Source of the DNA: Planctomycetota bacterium
GTDB taxonomy: Bacteria > Planctomycetota > Planctomycetia > Isosphaerales > Isosphaeraceae
Assembly (NCBI GenBank): GCA_021791715.1
Contig: JAJYWB010000030.1
Coordinates: forward strand, 1-64,000
Reading direction: 5' to 3'
Length of the DNA stretch: 64,000 nucleotides
This document shows, one piece after another, positions 28,504-37,384 of the stretch. Below the pieces are notes generated by a model that saw nothing but the letters and a program-made list of their open reading frames with translations, was not told where the DNA came from and made no database searches. Made by a program: the position numbers and the translations under genes. How positions within the stretch are numbered: the stretch's first letter is position 1; each line of letters begins with the position of its first letter.

Positions 28504-29732
28504 CGCGCGACACGGGCGATTTTTCGCTTTCGATCGTGATCGTCTCGGGCGTTTCGGCCGCGGCGGCGCTAAGGACGATCGAAACGTATCTTGCACGCAC
28601 CGATATCGAGATCGTGATCGTCGGCGCGGGCGTTCGCCGGCTTGATCTTATCAACGAGTTCAAGCTTCAAGATCCGGGTCGAATCAAGATCGTGGAGATT
28701 GATGATCGTTCAGGGATCGCTCGCGCTCGGCGTTCGGGGCTTTCGGTCGCGACCGCTCCGATCGTCGCGTTTTGCGAGGATTCGTGCGCGCTCGGGCCAG
28801 GTTGGGCCGAGGCGTGGATCGAAGCGTTTCGAGCCGATCCCGCGGCGCTCGCCGCGACGGGGCGCGTCGGGTGCGATTATGAAGCGACTTCGATCACGGG
28901 TCGATCGGTATTCTATTGCGAGTACGCGATCTTTATGAACGATCGATCGGGCGATGATCGATCGGCGCGGCTCGCGGGCAATCACTTCGCCGTACGGCGG
29001 AACGCGGCGCTCAAGATTCACGCCGAAGAGCTGCACGAGACCGAACTCGATCGCCTTTGGCCGAACGGTCGCGTCTATCTAAAAGACAATTGTATTTATT
29101 ATCGAAATAACGATTCGTGGATCAAAGCGATACGAGATCGCTTGATCGCGGGTTTGGATTTCGGCGGGTTGAGGCGTGCGCGGGGGATTTTTCGGGTTTC
29201 GGCATTGGGATCGTTCGGGGCGATCTGGGCGCTACAGGCGTGGCGGGTCACTCGATCTGTGGTCGCCGCGGCGCGGGAGCGATCGATCAAAAATCGATCG
29301 CGCGAGATTTTATCGTTCGTCGCGGTTTCGCCGATCGTTTATTTATTATTACTGGTTTATTCGTTGGGAGAATGCGCCGGGCGTTGCGGGTTGTTCGATC
29401 GTCGTCGATCGGGGACGAGTCGCTTCGGGATCGATCGTGGGCGAGGAATCGGCTTTGGTGCAGACGACATGAAACAGGGGTCCGATCCGGAGCGCGAGGG
29501 CTCGGCCGAGGGGGTTTGCGAGCGCGATTCGGTAGAGCCGGGCGAGGATTCGTTTGAGGCCGCGGAAGCGGGCGATTTCTCCTTGAGTCGGACCCGGCGC
29601 CGAGATCTCACCCCCTTGAAACGGCGATTCGGCGAGCGTTCTTTTCCATTCGCGAATTCCGAGGGTTCGGATCGCGCGAAAATCGACGCCTTTGAGCATT
29701 CTTACATACAAGGGCATAAGCTTTCGGGGTAG
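28500..29732 (+). CDS. Glycosyltransferase-like protein with read-through tail
   Basis: 410 residues from GTG 28500, overlapping the previous stop by 4 bases. Residues 1-275 parallel the upstream glycosyltransferase: FSLSIVIVSGVSAAAALRTI, FCEDSCALGPGWAEAWIE, GNHFAVRRNAAL and membrane segments near FGAIWALQAWRV and FVAVSPIVYLLLLVYSLGECAG. The paralogue ends about 20 residues after the matching membrane segment. Here the frame continues for about 127 residues that lie antisense to the methyltransferase gene (29349-29732). That tail is Arg/Asp/Glu-rich and looks non-native, suggesting a lost stop codon. Function: sugar transfer for surface glycans, inferred. Confidence 0.75.
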   Translation: MTRDTGDFSLSIVIVSGVSAAAALRTIETYLARTDIEIVIVGAGVRRLDLINEFKLQDPGRIKIVEIDDRSGIARARRSGLSVATAPIVAFCEDSCALGPGWAEAWIEAFRADPAALAATGRVGCDYEATSITGRSVFYCEYAIFMNDRSGDDRSARLAGNHFAVRRNAALKIHAEELHETELDRLWPNGRVYLKDNCIYYRNNDSWIKAIRDRLIAGLDFGGLRRARGIFRVSALGSFGAIWALQAWRVTRSVVAAARERSIKNRSREILSFVAVSPIVYLLLLVYSLGECAGRCGLFDRRRSGTSRFGIDRGRGIGFGADDMKQGSDPEREGSAEGVCERDSVEPGEDSFEAAEAGDFSLSRTRRRDLTPLKRRFGERSFPFANSEGSDRAKIDAFEHSYIQGHKLSG

Positions 29733-30527
29733 ATAGCCGACCCCCCATACTTTGACGTGAGGTTCGAGCGAGAGGCTATAACGATTGGGAGACGCGAGGA
29801 AGAGTTTGCCTCCCGGGACGAGCGTGCGGTGCGATTCGGCGAGGGTCGCGGGTTGATCGGCGACGTGTTCGAAGACGTCTCCCGCGACGACGAGCGCGAA
29901 GCTTTTCGACCGGAACGGCGATCGTTCGGCGCAGCAACAAACGAGGCGAACTTTTTCGGGGCCGAGAGCGAGTTCGTCGAGTCGTTTGCGCGCGACGACG
30001 AGCCAGCGGAGCGCGACGTCGGCGCCCCAAAAATATCGCGTGCTCAAAGCGAGACGATCGGATATTTGAGATTGATCACAATCCGATATCAGGTGATTCG
30101 GGTTCGCGATCGCGGCGAGGAAGGCGCCGGGGCCGCAGCCTAAATCGAGGATCGCTCCTTGTTCGGGGATCGTTCCGATCGCTTCGAGCCAGGCGCGCGC
30201 TCGTAAGGGAGCGGCCTCGATGTGCGCGAGCTCGCCGATTTTTTGGGAGTGCGAAACGGGAACGGGGTTGTTGTTATAAAAATAATCAAGCAATTGGATT
30301 GAATTGAGTTCTTGAGAAGCTCGAGCGAGTTCGGCTGCGAAGCTCGAATCGGTACGGTTGTCGAGGAAGGGGTCGTCGAAGGCGCGGAGGTCGGCGATGC
30401 CGAGGAGCGCGGGGCCTTCGAGGGCGCACGCGGGGCATCTCCAATCCGATTGCGCGACGACGAGTCCCTCGCGGTCGCACGCGGGGCAAACGAGTTCGGG
30501 AGTTGGGAATCCATTCCCTTTGGTCAT
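29349..30527 (-). CDS. SAM-dependent methyltransferase with zinc-ribbon start
   Basis: 392 residues from the ATG at 30527. The N terminus has two CPAC pairs (CPACDREG and CPACALEG) forming a zinc ribbon. A class I methyltransferase follows with motif I ILDLGCGPGAFLAAI near residue 145 and FALVVAGDVFEHVADQP as the acidic/post-I part. The C-terminal 120 residues are basic (RGLKRILARLYRIA). The substrate is unknown; the glycosyltransferase neighbours suggest a glycan or lipid. It overlaps the glycosyltransferase gene tail-to-tail by 384 bases, and this frame has the recognisable domain. Confidence 0.82.
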   Translation of the reverse strand: MTKGNGFPTPELVCPACDREGLVVAQSDWRCPACALEGPALLGIADLRAFDDPFLDNRTDSSFAAELARASQELNSIQLLDYFYNNNPVPVSHSQKIGELAHIEAAPLRARAWLEAIGTIPEQGAILDLGCGPGAFLAAIANPNHLISDCDQSQISDRLALSTRYFWGADVALRWLVVARKRLDELALGPEKVRLVCCCAERSPFRSKSFALVVAGDVFEHVADQPATLAESHRTLVPGGKLFLASPNRYSLSLEPHVKVWGVGYLPRKLMPLYVRMLKGVDFRAIRTLGIREWKRTLAESPFQGGEISAPGPTQGEIARFRGLKRILARLYRIALANPLGRALALRIGPLFHVVCTKADSSPTIDPEATRPRSTTIEQPATPGAFSQRINQ

Positions 30528-30547
30528 ATGAAACGATTACTTTCGGT

Positions 30548-32806
30548 TTATTTCGATTCGGGGCCCGTCGACGGTTTGAGGTAAAGGACGCCGAGGGGGG
30601 GGAGGCGGAGATTGAGATGGTGCGACCTTCCCGCGTGGGGTTCGGGCCTCGCCCAGCAGCCTCCTTCGACTCCGACGTTCGAGCCGCCGTAAATGGTCGA
30701 GTCTGTGTTCATAATTTCACGATAATATCCGCCGGTGGGGACTCCGACGCGGTAATTTTCGCGCGGGACGGGGGTGAAATTGCAGACGACGACGATCGAA
30801 TCGGCGTGGTCGCGGGCGCGTCGGAGGAAGGCGATGACGCTGTTTTCCCAGTCGTGGAGTTCGAGCCATTCGAAGCCTTGCCAGTCGAAATCGACCTGAT
30901 GGAGCGCCGGCTCAGAGCGGTGGAGCGCGTTGAGGTCGGCGACGAGCTTTTGAACCCCCTGGTGCGATTCCCACTGGAGGAGGTGCCAATCGAGGCTTTC
31001 GTCGTGGCGCCATTCGCGCCATTGCGCGATTTCATCGCCCATGAAGAGGAGTTTCTTACCGGGATGTCCATACATGTAGCCGTAAAGTGCGCGAAGATTG
31101 GCGAATTTGCGCCACAGGTCGCCGGGCATTTTATCGAGGAGCGATCCTTTGCCGTGAACGACTTCGTCGTGCGAGAGGGGGAGGAGGAAATTCTCGGAGA
31201 ACGCGTAGATCAGGCTGAAGGTGAGAACTCCGTGTTCGTATTTGCGGTACACGGGATCTTTTGAGATATAAACGAGGGTATCGTTCATCCATCCCATGTT
31301 CCATTTGAGGCTGAAGCCGAGCCCGCCGAGGTAGGTGGGTTTGGAGACGCCCGACCAGCTTGTCGATTCCTCGGCGATCGTGAGGACGCCGGGGTGGTAG
31401 TGGTGGCAGACCTCGTTGAGTTTTTTGAGGAAGTCGATCGCCTCGAGGTTTTCGTTGCCGCCGTAGCGGTTGGGGATCCATTCTCCCGGATTGCGCGAAT
31501 AATCGAGATAGAGCATCGAGGCGACGGCGTCGACGCGGATGCCGTCGATGTGATAGCGTTCGAGCCAGAAGAGGGCGCTGCCGAGCAGGAACGTGCGAAC
31601 CTCGGGACGTCCGTAATTGAAAATTTTCGTTCCCCAATCGCGGTGCTCGCCGAGCCTGGGGTCTTCGTGTTCGTAAAGGTGCGTGCCGTCAAAATATCCA
31701 AGGCCGTGGATATCTCGAGGAAAATGCGCCGGGACCCAGTCGAGGATGATTCCGATTCCGGCGCGGTGGAGGGTGTCGACGAAGTAGGCGAAATCGTCGG
31801 GGGTTCCGTGGCGCGACGTGGGGGCGAAATAGCCGACGGGCTGGTACCCCCAACTGCCGTCGAACGGATGTTCGGTGACGGGCATTAACTCGACATGCGT
31901 GAATCCCATGGGTTTGAGATATTCGACGAGTTCGTCGGCGAGTTCGCGATACGTGAGAAAGGCGTTTCCTTTTTCGACGTCTCGTTTCCACGATCCGAGA
32001 TGGCATTCGTAAACCGAGATCGGCGCGTCGAGCGCCTGGGTTCGCGCTCGGTTCGCCATCCATTCGTCGTCGTGCCATTCGAAATCGGTGATGTCCCAAA
32101 CGACCGAGGCGGTTTTGGGGCGAACCTCTGAGAAGAAGCCGTAGGGATCGGCCTTCTCGACGAGATAGCTGTTGAACCTGCTTTTGATTTCAAACTTGTA
32201 CACTTCTCCTTCGGAAAGGTCGGGGATGAAGATTTCCCAGATTCCCGACGGGCCTCGATTGCGCATCGCGTGGCGGCGGCCGTCCCAGTGGTTGAAGTTG
32301 CCGACGACGCTGACGCGCATCGCGTTGGGCGCCCAGACCGCGAAGTGAACTCCTTGAAAGCCTTCATGAGTGCGCAAGTGCGCGCCGAGTTTTTCATAAC
32401 TTTTATAGTGCGTTCCCTCGCCGAGGAGGTGGAGGTCGAAATCGGTGAGGACGACTCCGAAGCGGTAGGGGTCGACGAAATCCCACGAGTAGCCTTCGTG
32501 GTCTTCGACGGCGAGTCGGTAGGGGGAGTCGACGGTGTGATCGGCGAGGAAGCATTCAAATAGGCCGTCGGGGTGAACGCGGGTGAGGGGAATTCGCTCG
32601 CCCGGTTCGCCTTGTTTTAGGTCTAAGAGGAACGCTTCTTTGGCCTCGGGGAGGAACGCGCGGACGACGATCCCTTTGGCGCCGGCGATCGTCGTCTCGT
32701 GCGGTCCCAGAACCGAGAAGGGATCCCAGTGATCGGCGTGCACGAGGAGATCCATGTCTTTCTGGGAAATCGTCGGCGCCGCGAGTTCGACGGTCGGTGA
32801 AGGCAT
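30548..32806 (-). CDS. glgB: 1,4-alpha-glucan branching enzyme
   Basis: 752 residues, the long bacterial form. It cuts alpha-1,4 glucan chains and rejoins them through alpha-1,6 links in glycogen synthesis. An N-terminal early-set domain ([15 protein letters not shown]) and a CBM48 ([21 protein letters not shown]) precede the GH13 barrel. The nucleophile region is [18 protein letters not shown], the acid/base TIAEESTSW, and the third site [15 protein letters not shown]-terminal beta domain follows. It lies 20 bases upstream of the methyltransferase gene on the same strand. No other glycogen gene is in the window. Confidence 0.97.
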   Translation of the reverse strand: MPSPTVELAAPTISQKDMDLLVHADHWDPFSVLGPHETTIAGAKGIVVRAFLPEAKEAFLLDLKQGEPGERIPLTRVHPDGLFECFLADHTVDSPYRLAVEDHEGYSWDFVDPYRFGVVLTDFDLHLLGEGTHYKSYEKLGAHLRTHEGFQGVHFAVWAPNAMRVSVVGNFNHWDGRRHAMRNRGPSGIWEIFIPDLSEGEVYKFEIKSRFNSYLVEKADPYGFFSEVRPKTASVVWDITDFEWHDDEWMANRARTQALDAPISVYECHLGSWKRDVEKGNAFLTYRELADELVEYLKPMGFTHVELMPVTEHPFDGSWGYQPVGYFAPTSRHGTPDDFAYFVDTLHRAGIGIILDWVPAHFPRDIHGLGYFDGTHLYEHEDPRLGEHRDWGTKIFNYGRPEVRTFLLGSALFWLERYHIDGIRVDAVASMLYLDYSRNPGEWIPNRYGGNENLEAIDFLKKLNEVCHHYHPGVLTIAEESTSWSGVSKPTYLGGLGFSLKWNMGWMNDTLVYISKDPVYRKYEHGVLTFSLIYAFSENFLLPLSHDEVVHGKGSLLDKMPGDLWRKFANLRALYGYMYGHPGKKLLFMGDEIAQWREWRHDESLDWHLLQWESHQGVQKLVADLNALHRSEPALHQVDFDWQGFEWLELHDWENSVIAFLRRARDHADSIVVVCNFTPVPRENYRVGVPTGGYYREIMNTDSTIYGGSNVGVEGGCWARPEPHAGRSHHLNLRLPPLGVLYLKPSTGPESK

Positions 32807-32912
32807 TGCGAATTCTCACGCGAGGAGACTGAGTTTTGGAAGAGAGCGTGCCTCGGTTTTACGCGATGCGCGGCCTCATGGATACGAGTTTATCGCGGAT
32901 CGGGCGTATTTG

Positions 32913-32956
32913 AAGAGTCGACGACCGAAAATCAAAGAGTCGACGGCCGAAAATCG
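32913..32956. repeat. Two-copy 22-bp direct repeat
   Basis: Positions 32913-32934 and 32935-32956 are tandem copies of a 22-bp unit (AAGAGTCGACGACCGAAAAT...), differing at two bases. They lie in the 439-base gap between glgB and the phd remnant, where I see no gene. Confidence 0.7.
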
Positions 32957-33245
32957 CCCAAAAGACGGGGGGTAGGGGGTTCAAAACATGGGAAATCGGC
33001 GATTCGGTACGAGACGGATCGATGCTTGAAAACACGGCGGGGGTTGGTTTGATAGCGCGGGTTTCCGAGAGGTTCGCTGCGAAGACTCCTGTAAAAGGGC
33101 GATTGCGCTGGAACGACCGGGGGAATCGGAGCGATCGCCGACGATCATCGATCGGGTCTAAACGTTAAACGACGGCTTGTGAATTGGGCCAAGAATGTAA
33201 GAGGATCAAAGGAGGCGAACTCACTTTATATCGAATGAGTGTAAT

Positions 33246-33515
33246 ATGATCGAATGGAAGCTCGCGGACGCGAAGAACCGATTTGGGGAAGCGGTTAATC
33301 GAGCCTTAACCGAAGGATTTTAGCGCGTACGTCGCCGAGGCGACGCCGTTGTTGTGATCGCGGAAGAAGAATTCGAGCGAACGACGGGAAGGGGAGTCTC
33401 GTTCAAGCGTTTTCTCCTCGAAGGGGATTCTCTCTCGGGGCTCGAATTAACGCGTGATCAATCGATTTTCCGGGATGTCTCGCCGTTAGAACGCCGACCG
33501 ATCCTGCGTTCGTAA
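33246..33515 (+). pseudogene. Broken Phd/YefM-family antitoxin gene
   Basis: From ATG 33246 the frame reads MIEWKLADAKNRFGEAVNRA, LTEGF, then a TAG at 33321, then RVRRRGDAVVVIAEEEFERT and KRFLLEGDSLSGLEL to TAA at 33513. This is the standard Phd/YefM layout (WKLADAK-N-F-x-VV-A, then RG-AVVV-x-EE-F). The TAG stands where most members have a Gln codon (CAG), so a single base change explains it. No VapC/Doc/RelE-type toxin follows; palindromic repeats begin 21 bases downstream. It is either dead or makes only a 25-residue peptide. Confidence 0.8.
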
Positions 33516-33535
33516 TACATAAATATACAAGAGGA

Positions 33536-33689
33536 TCTCACCTAGCGGTTCGCCCTCCTTTAAGATCACCGGGCGCTAAATGTTGATTCCGGGAGGGCGA
33601 GGCGCCGACCGAGCCTGCAATTGTTATAAATTCTAATTTTAAAAAGGGGCTCACACGGCGGTTCGCCCTCCCGTAAGATCACCGGCCGC
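33536..33689. repeat. Palindromic repeat cluster of the 1-232 family
   Basis: Two direct copies (33536-33574 and 33649-33687) share the core GGTTCGCCCTCC followed, after a few bases, by TAAGATCACCGG. Between them, 33592-33617 carries the motif inverted (GGGAGGGCGAGGCGCCGACC), so 33536-33617 can fold as a hairpin. The second copy matches 206-232 exactly over 27 bases in reverse. It abuts the broken antitoxin gene, and 33516-33999 has no supportable gene. Confidence 0.8.
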
Positions 33690-33999
33690 GGCGTGCTTTT
33701 CGAGGATTTCGAGGCGCCTTCCGATCAGGCGCTGGAAGAATCAAGTTTCTTGGAACGAATCTTCTCGGCGGTTCGCGATCGCGGAGGATCACCTGCCTTG
33801 GATGATTCGGCGGGCGAGCGCCGTCGGCGCGGCGATTCGCGTTTGATCGGTCGACCGATTCGTCTTGCTCAACTAGGGAAAATCCGGGGATATGTTCCCA
33901 AAATCGGCCGAAATCGTCGCGCTGGGGTTGATGTTTTGGGGGTGATCGAGCGATACTGGTGATCTTGAATTCCTCAAGACGGGTAGGGACCGCGCGCCC

Positions 34000-35541
34000 A
34001 TGTTCGACGATATGCAAAAACGATTGGCCGGCGCTATCGGGCGATTTCGCGCGCGCGGGATCTTGACCGAAGCCAATATCCAGGACGGCCTTAAGGAAGT
34101 TCGCGACGCTCTGCTCGAAGCCGACGTCAACTTTCAGGTCGTTCAAGAGTTCATGGCCGAGGTGGGGAAGAAGGCGGTCGGCGCGCAGTTGATCCGGAGC
34201 GTTCGGCCCGAGCAGCAGATCGTCAAAATCGTTCACGACGAACTCGTCAATTTGATGGGGCCCGTCGACCCGACGATTCGCTTTTCGAACTCGGGCCCGA
34301 CGGTTTTGATGCTTTGCGGCCTGCAAGGCTCGGGCAAGACGACGACTTGCGGCAAGCTGGCGCGGTTGCTCGCGGCTCAAGGTCGAAAACCGTTGCTCGT
34401 CGCGGCCGATCTCCAGCGTCCCGCGGCGGTTGAGCAGCTTCGGCTGATCGGCAACCAGCTCGGCGTGCCGGTTTACACCGAGGAAAAAGGAGATCCCGTC
34501 GCGGTTTGTCAGAACGGCGTCGCCGAGGCGAACCGGCGGAATCTCGATACGGTGATTCTCGACACCGCGGGTCGGTTGCACGTCGACGACGAGCTGATGA
34601 ACGAGCTGACGCGGATCGAGAAGAAGGTGAAGCCGCATCAGGTCTATTTCGTTTGCGACGCACTGACGGGGCAAGACGCGGTCAGCTCGGCGGGGGTTTT
34701 CAACGAGGCGCTCGAGCTCGACGGGGTGATCCTGACGAAGCTCGACGGCGACGCCCGCGGCGGCGCGGCGCTCTCGGTCAAAAAAGTGACGGGCGTGCCG
34801 ATCAAATTCGTGGGCAAAGGGGAAAAGCTCGATAAGATCGAGTCGTTCGACCCCGAGCGAATGGTCGGACAGATGCTTGGTATGGGGGATATCGTCGGTT
34901 TGGTCGAGGCGGCGCAAACCGCGGTCGACGAGGCCGAGATCCTCAAACAGCAAGAGAAGCTCGCCAAGGGGAAGTTCGATCTCGACGATTTCCGCAAGCA
35001 GATCGTTCAGATGAAGAAAATGGGCTCGGTTCGCGAGCTGATGGGAATGATTCCGGGCATGGGGGAGATGGCGGAATCGCTCGAAGACGTCGATCCCGAC
35101 GCCGAGGTGAAGCGAATTCAGGGGATCATCGACAGCATGACCCCCGAGGAACGGCGATCTCCCGAGCGAATCGACATTTCGCGGCGGCGGCGAATCGCGG
35201 CGGGTTCGGGGGTTGAGCCTTCGGACGTTTCGGCGCTCGTCAAGCAATTTGACGGGATGGCGGCTTATGTGAAGCAAATGTCGCAGATGTCGATGCTGGA
35301 TCGGTTGAAAACGTTGGCGGGATTGGGGAAGGCGGGGGCTTTCAACCCCGGCGCCCGGCTGGCGGCGCCGAAGCAGGGGACGGGCAAGCGTCTTTCGGCC
35401 AAAGAGCGAGAAAAGCTACGAAAACAGCGGGAAAAGATGGAACGAAAAGAGCGTCGCGAGCGGAAGGAAAAAGACGAATCGCCGGCTCGTCCGCCGGGAT
35501 CGAAGCCGCTCGACCGCCGCGACGACGACCGTCGTCGCTGA
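34000..35541 (+). CDS. ffh: Signal recognition particle protein Ffh
   Basis: 513-residue SRP GTPase that binds signal peptides at the ribosome and targets proteins to the membrane with FtsY. N domain: RLAGAIGRFRARGILTEANI. G domain: P-loop GLQGSGKTTTCGKLA, DLQRPAAVEQL, DTAGRLHVDDELM, TKLDGDARGGAALS. The Met-rich M domain follows (VQMKKMGSVRELMGMIPGMGEM, RIARGSG replaced by RRRRIAAGSG). The last 50 residues are a very basic Lys/Arg/Glu tail. ATG 34000 is the family start. It leads ffh-rpsP-trmD-rplS. Its RNA partner is at 2123. Confidence 0.97.
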   Translation: MFDDMQKRLAGAIGRFRARGILTEANIQDGLKEVRDALLEADVNFQVVQEFMAEVGKKAVGAQLIRSVRPEQQIVKIVHDELVNLMGPVDPTIRFSNSGPTVLMLCGLQGSGKTTTCGKLARLLAAQGRKPLLVAADLQRPAAVEQLRLIGNQLGVPVYTEEKGDPVAVCQNGVAEANRRNLDTVILDTAGRLHVDDELMNELTRIEKKVKPHQVYFVCDALTGQDAVSSAGVFNEALELDGVILTKLDGDARGGAALSVKKVTGVPIKFVGKGEKLDKIESFDPERMVGQMLGMGDIVGLVEAAQTAVDEAEILKQQEKLAKGKFDLDDFRKQIVQMKKMGSVRELMGMIPGMGEMAESLEDVDPDAEVKRIQGIIDSMTPEERRSPERIDISRRRRIAAGSGVEPSDVSALVKQFDGMAAYVKQMSQMSMLDRLKTLAGLGKAGAFNPGARLAAPKQGTGKRLSAKEREKLRKQREKMERKERRERKEKDESPARPPGSKPLDRRDDDRRR

Positions 35542-35653
35542 ACGAACCGGCGAACAAGCCGAACGGACAAGACGCCGCGCTCGACTCGGAAGCGGCTCGA
35601 ACCTTGTCGTCACTGTTGATCCGAGTCGATTCACGGTTTTCGAGGAGGAATTG

Positions 35654-35995
35654 GTGGTACGCATTCGCATGAAGAGCATGGGACGTCGATCCCGGCCGTT
35701 TTTCCGGATTTGCGCGATGGACGCGAAGTCGCCGCGCGACGGTCGATCGATCGAGGAACTCGGCTATTACGACCCGATGGTCGAGAGCGCCGAGACCCGC
35801 ACGGTCCTCAACGTCAACCGCATCCGTTATTGGCTTTCGGTCGGCGCGCAGCCGAGCCACAAGGTTCAGGCGTTGCTCAAGCAGAAGGGGGTGCGTAAAC
35901 CCGCTCCCGGCGAGCCGTGGGCGCTTCCCGAATTGAAGACGCCCGAGCCCGCCGCTCCGGTCGCCGCCGAAGGCGAACAACCCGCTTTGGCCTGA
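35654..35995 (+). CDS. rpsP: 30S ribosomal protein S16
   Basis: 113 residues. GTG 35654 follows GAGGAGG by 5 bases and gives the standard start (M/V)VRIRMKSMGR, so I prefer it to the TTG at 35651. Core family segments: RPFFRICAMDAKSPRDGRSIEELGYYDP and RIRYWLSVGAQPSHKVQALL. The C terminus is extended by an Ala/Pro/Glu-rich tail of about 30 residues. Member of the ffh-rpsP-trmD-rplS group. Confidence 0.96.
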   Translation: MVRIRMKSMGRRSRPFFRICAMDAKSPRDGRSIEELGYYDPMVESAETRTVLNVNRIRYWLSVGAQPSHKVQALLKQKGVRKPAPGEPWALPELKTPEPAAPVAAEGEQPALA

Positions 35996-36032
35996 AGACG
36001 GTCGCTTCGCCGCGCCGGTTCGGACTTGGATC

Positions 36033-36815
36033 ATGCCTTCGATCCGTTTTGATATTCTGACGCTTTTCCCGGGGCTGTTCGACGGCTTCGTAAGTGAAAG
36101 CGTTTTGAACAAGGCGATTGAACGAGGGTTGATCGAGGTGAATCGGTTCAATCCGCGCGATTGGACGACCGATCGGCATCGTCAGGTCGACGATCGTCCG
36201 TTCGGCGGCGGTCCCGGAATGGTTCTGATGGCGCCTCCGATCGTCGCCGCGGTCGAGGCGGTGCGGGCGCTTGGCGACCCTCCCGGCCGATTGATCGCGC
36301 TTACGCCGCAAGGTCGCAGGCTCGATCAGCCGCTGGTTCGCGAATTGGCGCTCGAATCGCGATTGATATTGATTTGCGGTAGATATGAAGGTTTTGATGA
36401 AAGAATTATGGACATTCTTGAACCCGATCCGATATCGATCGGCGATTACGTGCTTTCGGGGGGAGAGGTTCCCGCGATGGCGCTCGTCGAGGCGGTGTCG
36501 CGCCTCGTCCCCGGCGTACTGGGCGACGAGCAGGGCGCGCACGACGATTCGTTCGGGATCGACGGGGGAGTCGAACACCCCCATTACACGCGTCCACGCG
36601 AGTTTCGCGGTCTCGGCGTCCCCCCCGTTTTGCTTGAAGGCGATCACGCCGCGATCGCGCGATGGCGGCGCGAACGGGCGGCGGAACGCTCGAACGATCG
36701 CCTACGCGGCGATTTCTCCCGCGATCGGTCTCCAACCCCCCGGTTATCCCGCGACGGCTCGAACGACGCCGCCGGCGATCGTCCCTCATCCCTAAGGAAA
36801 TCCTCCGATGCGTAA
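36033..36815 (+). CDS. trmD: tRNA (guanine-37-N1) methyltransferase
   Basis: 260 residues. TrmD methylates G37 of tRNAs reading CNN codons, preventing frameshifts. SPOUT-family motifs: [27 protein letters not shown], the SAM-binding knot [16 protein letters not shown] and [12 protein letters not shown], and the catalytic Asp region [19 protein letters not shown]. The C terminus carries an extra basic tail of about 30 residues, and the gene's last 8 bases overlap rplS. rimM, often between rpsP and trmD, is absent here. Confidence 0.96.
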   Translation: MPSIRFDILTLFPGLFDGFVSESVLNKAIERGLIEVNRFNPRDWTTDRHRQVDDRPFGGGPGMVLMAPPIVAAVEAVRALGDPPGRLIALTPQGRRLDQPLVRELALESRLILICGRYEGFDERIMDILEPDPISIGDYVLSGGEVPAMALVEAVSRLVPGVLGDEQGAHDDSFGIDGGVEHPHYTRPREFRGLGVPPVLLEGDHAAIARWRRERAAERSNDRLRGDFSRDRSPTPRLSRDGSNDAAGDRPSSLRKSSDA

Positions 36816-37254
36816 CAAATTTTTGGAACTCGTTGAAGAAACGAGTATGAAATCCACCTTACCGAAGTTCGAGATCGGCGACACGGTCGACGTGCACGTG
36901 CGGATTTTGGAAGGGGACAAGGAACGAATCCAGATCTTCAACGGCGTGGTGATCGCTCGTTCGGGTTCGGGCACGCGTGAGATGTTCACCGTCCGCCGGA
37001 TCGTTCAGGGCGAGGGGGTCGAGCGGAAATTCCCGATCCATTCGCCGCGGATCGCCGACGTCGTCGTCAAACGATCGGGCAAGGTTCGCCGCGCCAAGCT
37101 CTATTACCTGCGAGAACGATCGGGCAAGGCGGTGCGTCTCAAAGAGCGTTACCCCGCGACCAAGAGCGTCGCCGAGCAGAAAGCCGCCAAAGCCGAACGC
37201 CGCGCCGCCAAGCGATCCAAAGCCGCGGCCGCGAAGGCTGAAACCGCGAACTAG
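36808..37254 (+). CDS. rplS: 50S ribosomal protein L19
   Basis: 148 residues, longer than the usual 115 because of an Ala/Lys-rich tail after residue 118. Core segments: [55 protein letters not shown] and [17 protein letters not shown]. The ATG at 36808 overlaps the trmD end. A hairpin follows 12 bases after the stop. Confidence 0.97.
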   Translation: MRNKFLELVEETSMKSTLPKFEIGDTVDVHVRILEGDKERIQIFNGVVIARSGSGTREMFTVRRIVQGEGVERKFPIHSPRIADVVVKRSGKVRRAKLYYLRERSGKAVRLKERYPATKSVAEQKAAKAERRAAKRSKAAAAKAETAN

Positions 37255-37266
37255 GATGGTTCCGAA

Positions 37267-37306
37267 CCGTCGTCGCGCCTCGTAATGAACCGGAGCGCGA
37301 CGACGG
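37267..37306 (+). terminator. Strong hairpin after rplS
   Basis: A perfect 12-bp inverted repeat (CCGTCGTCGCGC at 37267-37278 with GCGCGACGACGG at 37295-37306) around a 16-base loop. There is no T run after it, so it may be a 3'-end stabiliser or a Rho-linked end rather than a classic intrinsic terminator. Confidence 0.55.
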
Positions 37307-37384
37307 TCGAGTCGAACGGATCGCCGCGCCTCCTCCGCGCGAGCGCGGCGCGGTTCTCGACGAGCGGATAAGGATTCCAAGATC

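Noticed and set aside
33693-33962. 89-codon plus-strand ORF just before ffh
   Set aside because: Arg-rich, no motif, no ribosome site, and it overlaps the repeat cluster edge.
33679-35277. 532-codon minus-strand ORF opposite ffh
   Set aside because: It is a shadow of ffh in GC-rich DNA; no motif, and the plus strand has full SRP54 domains.
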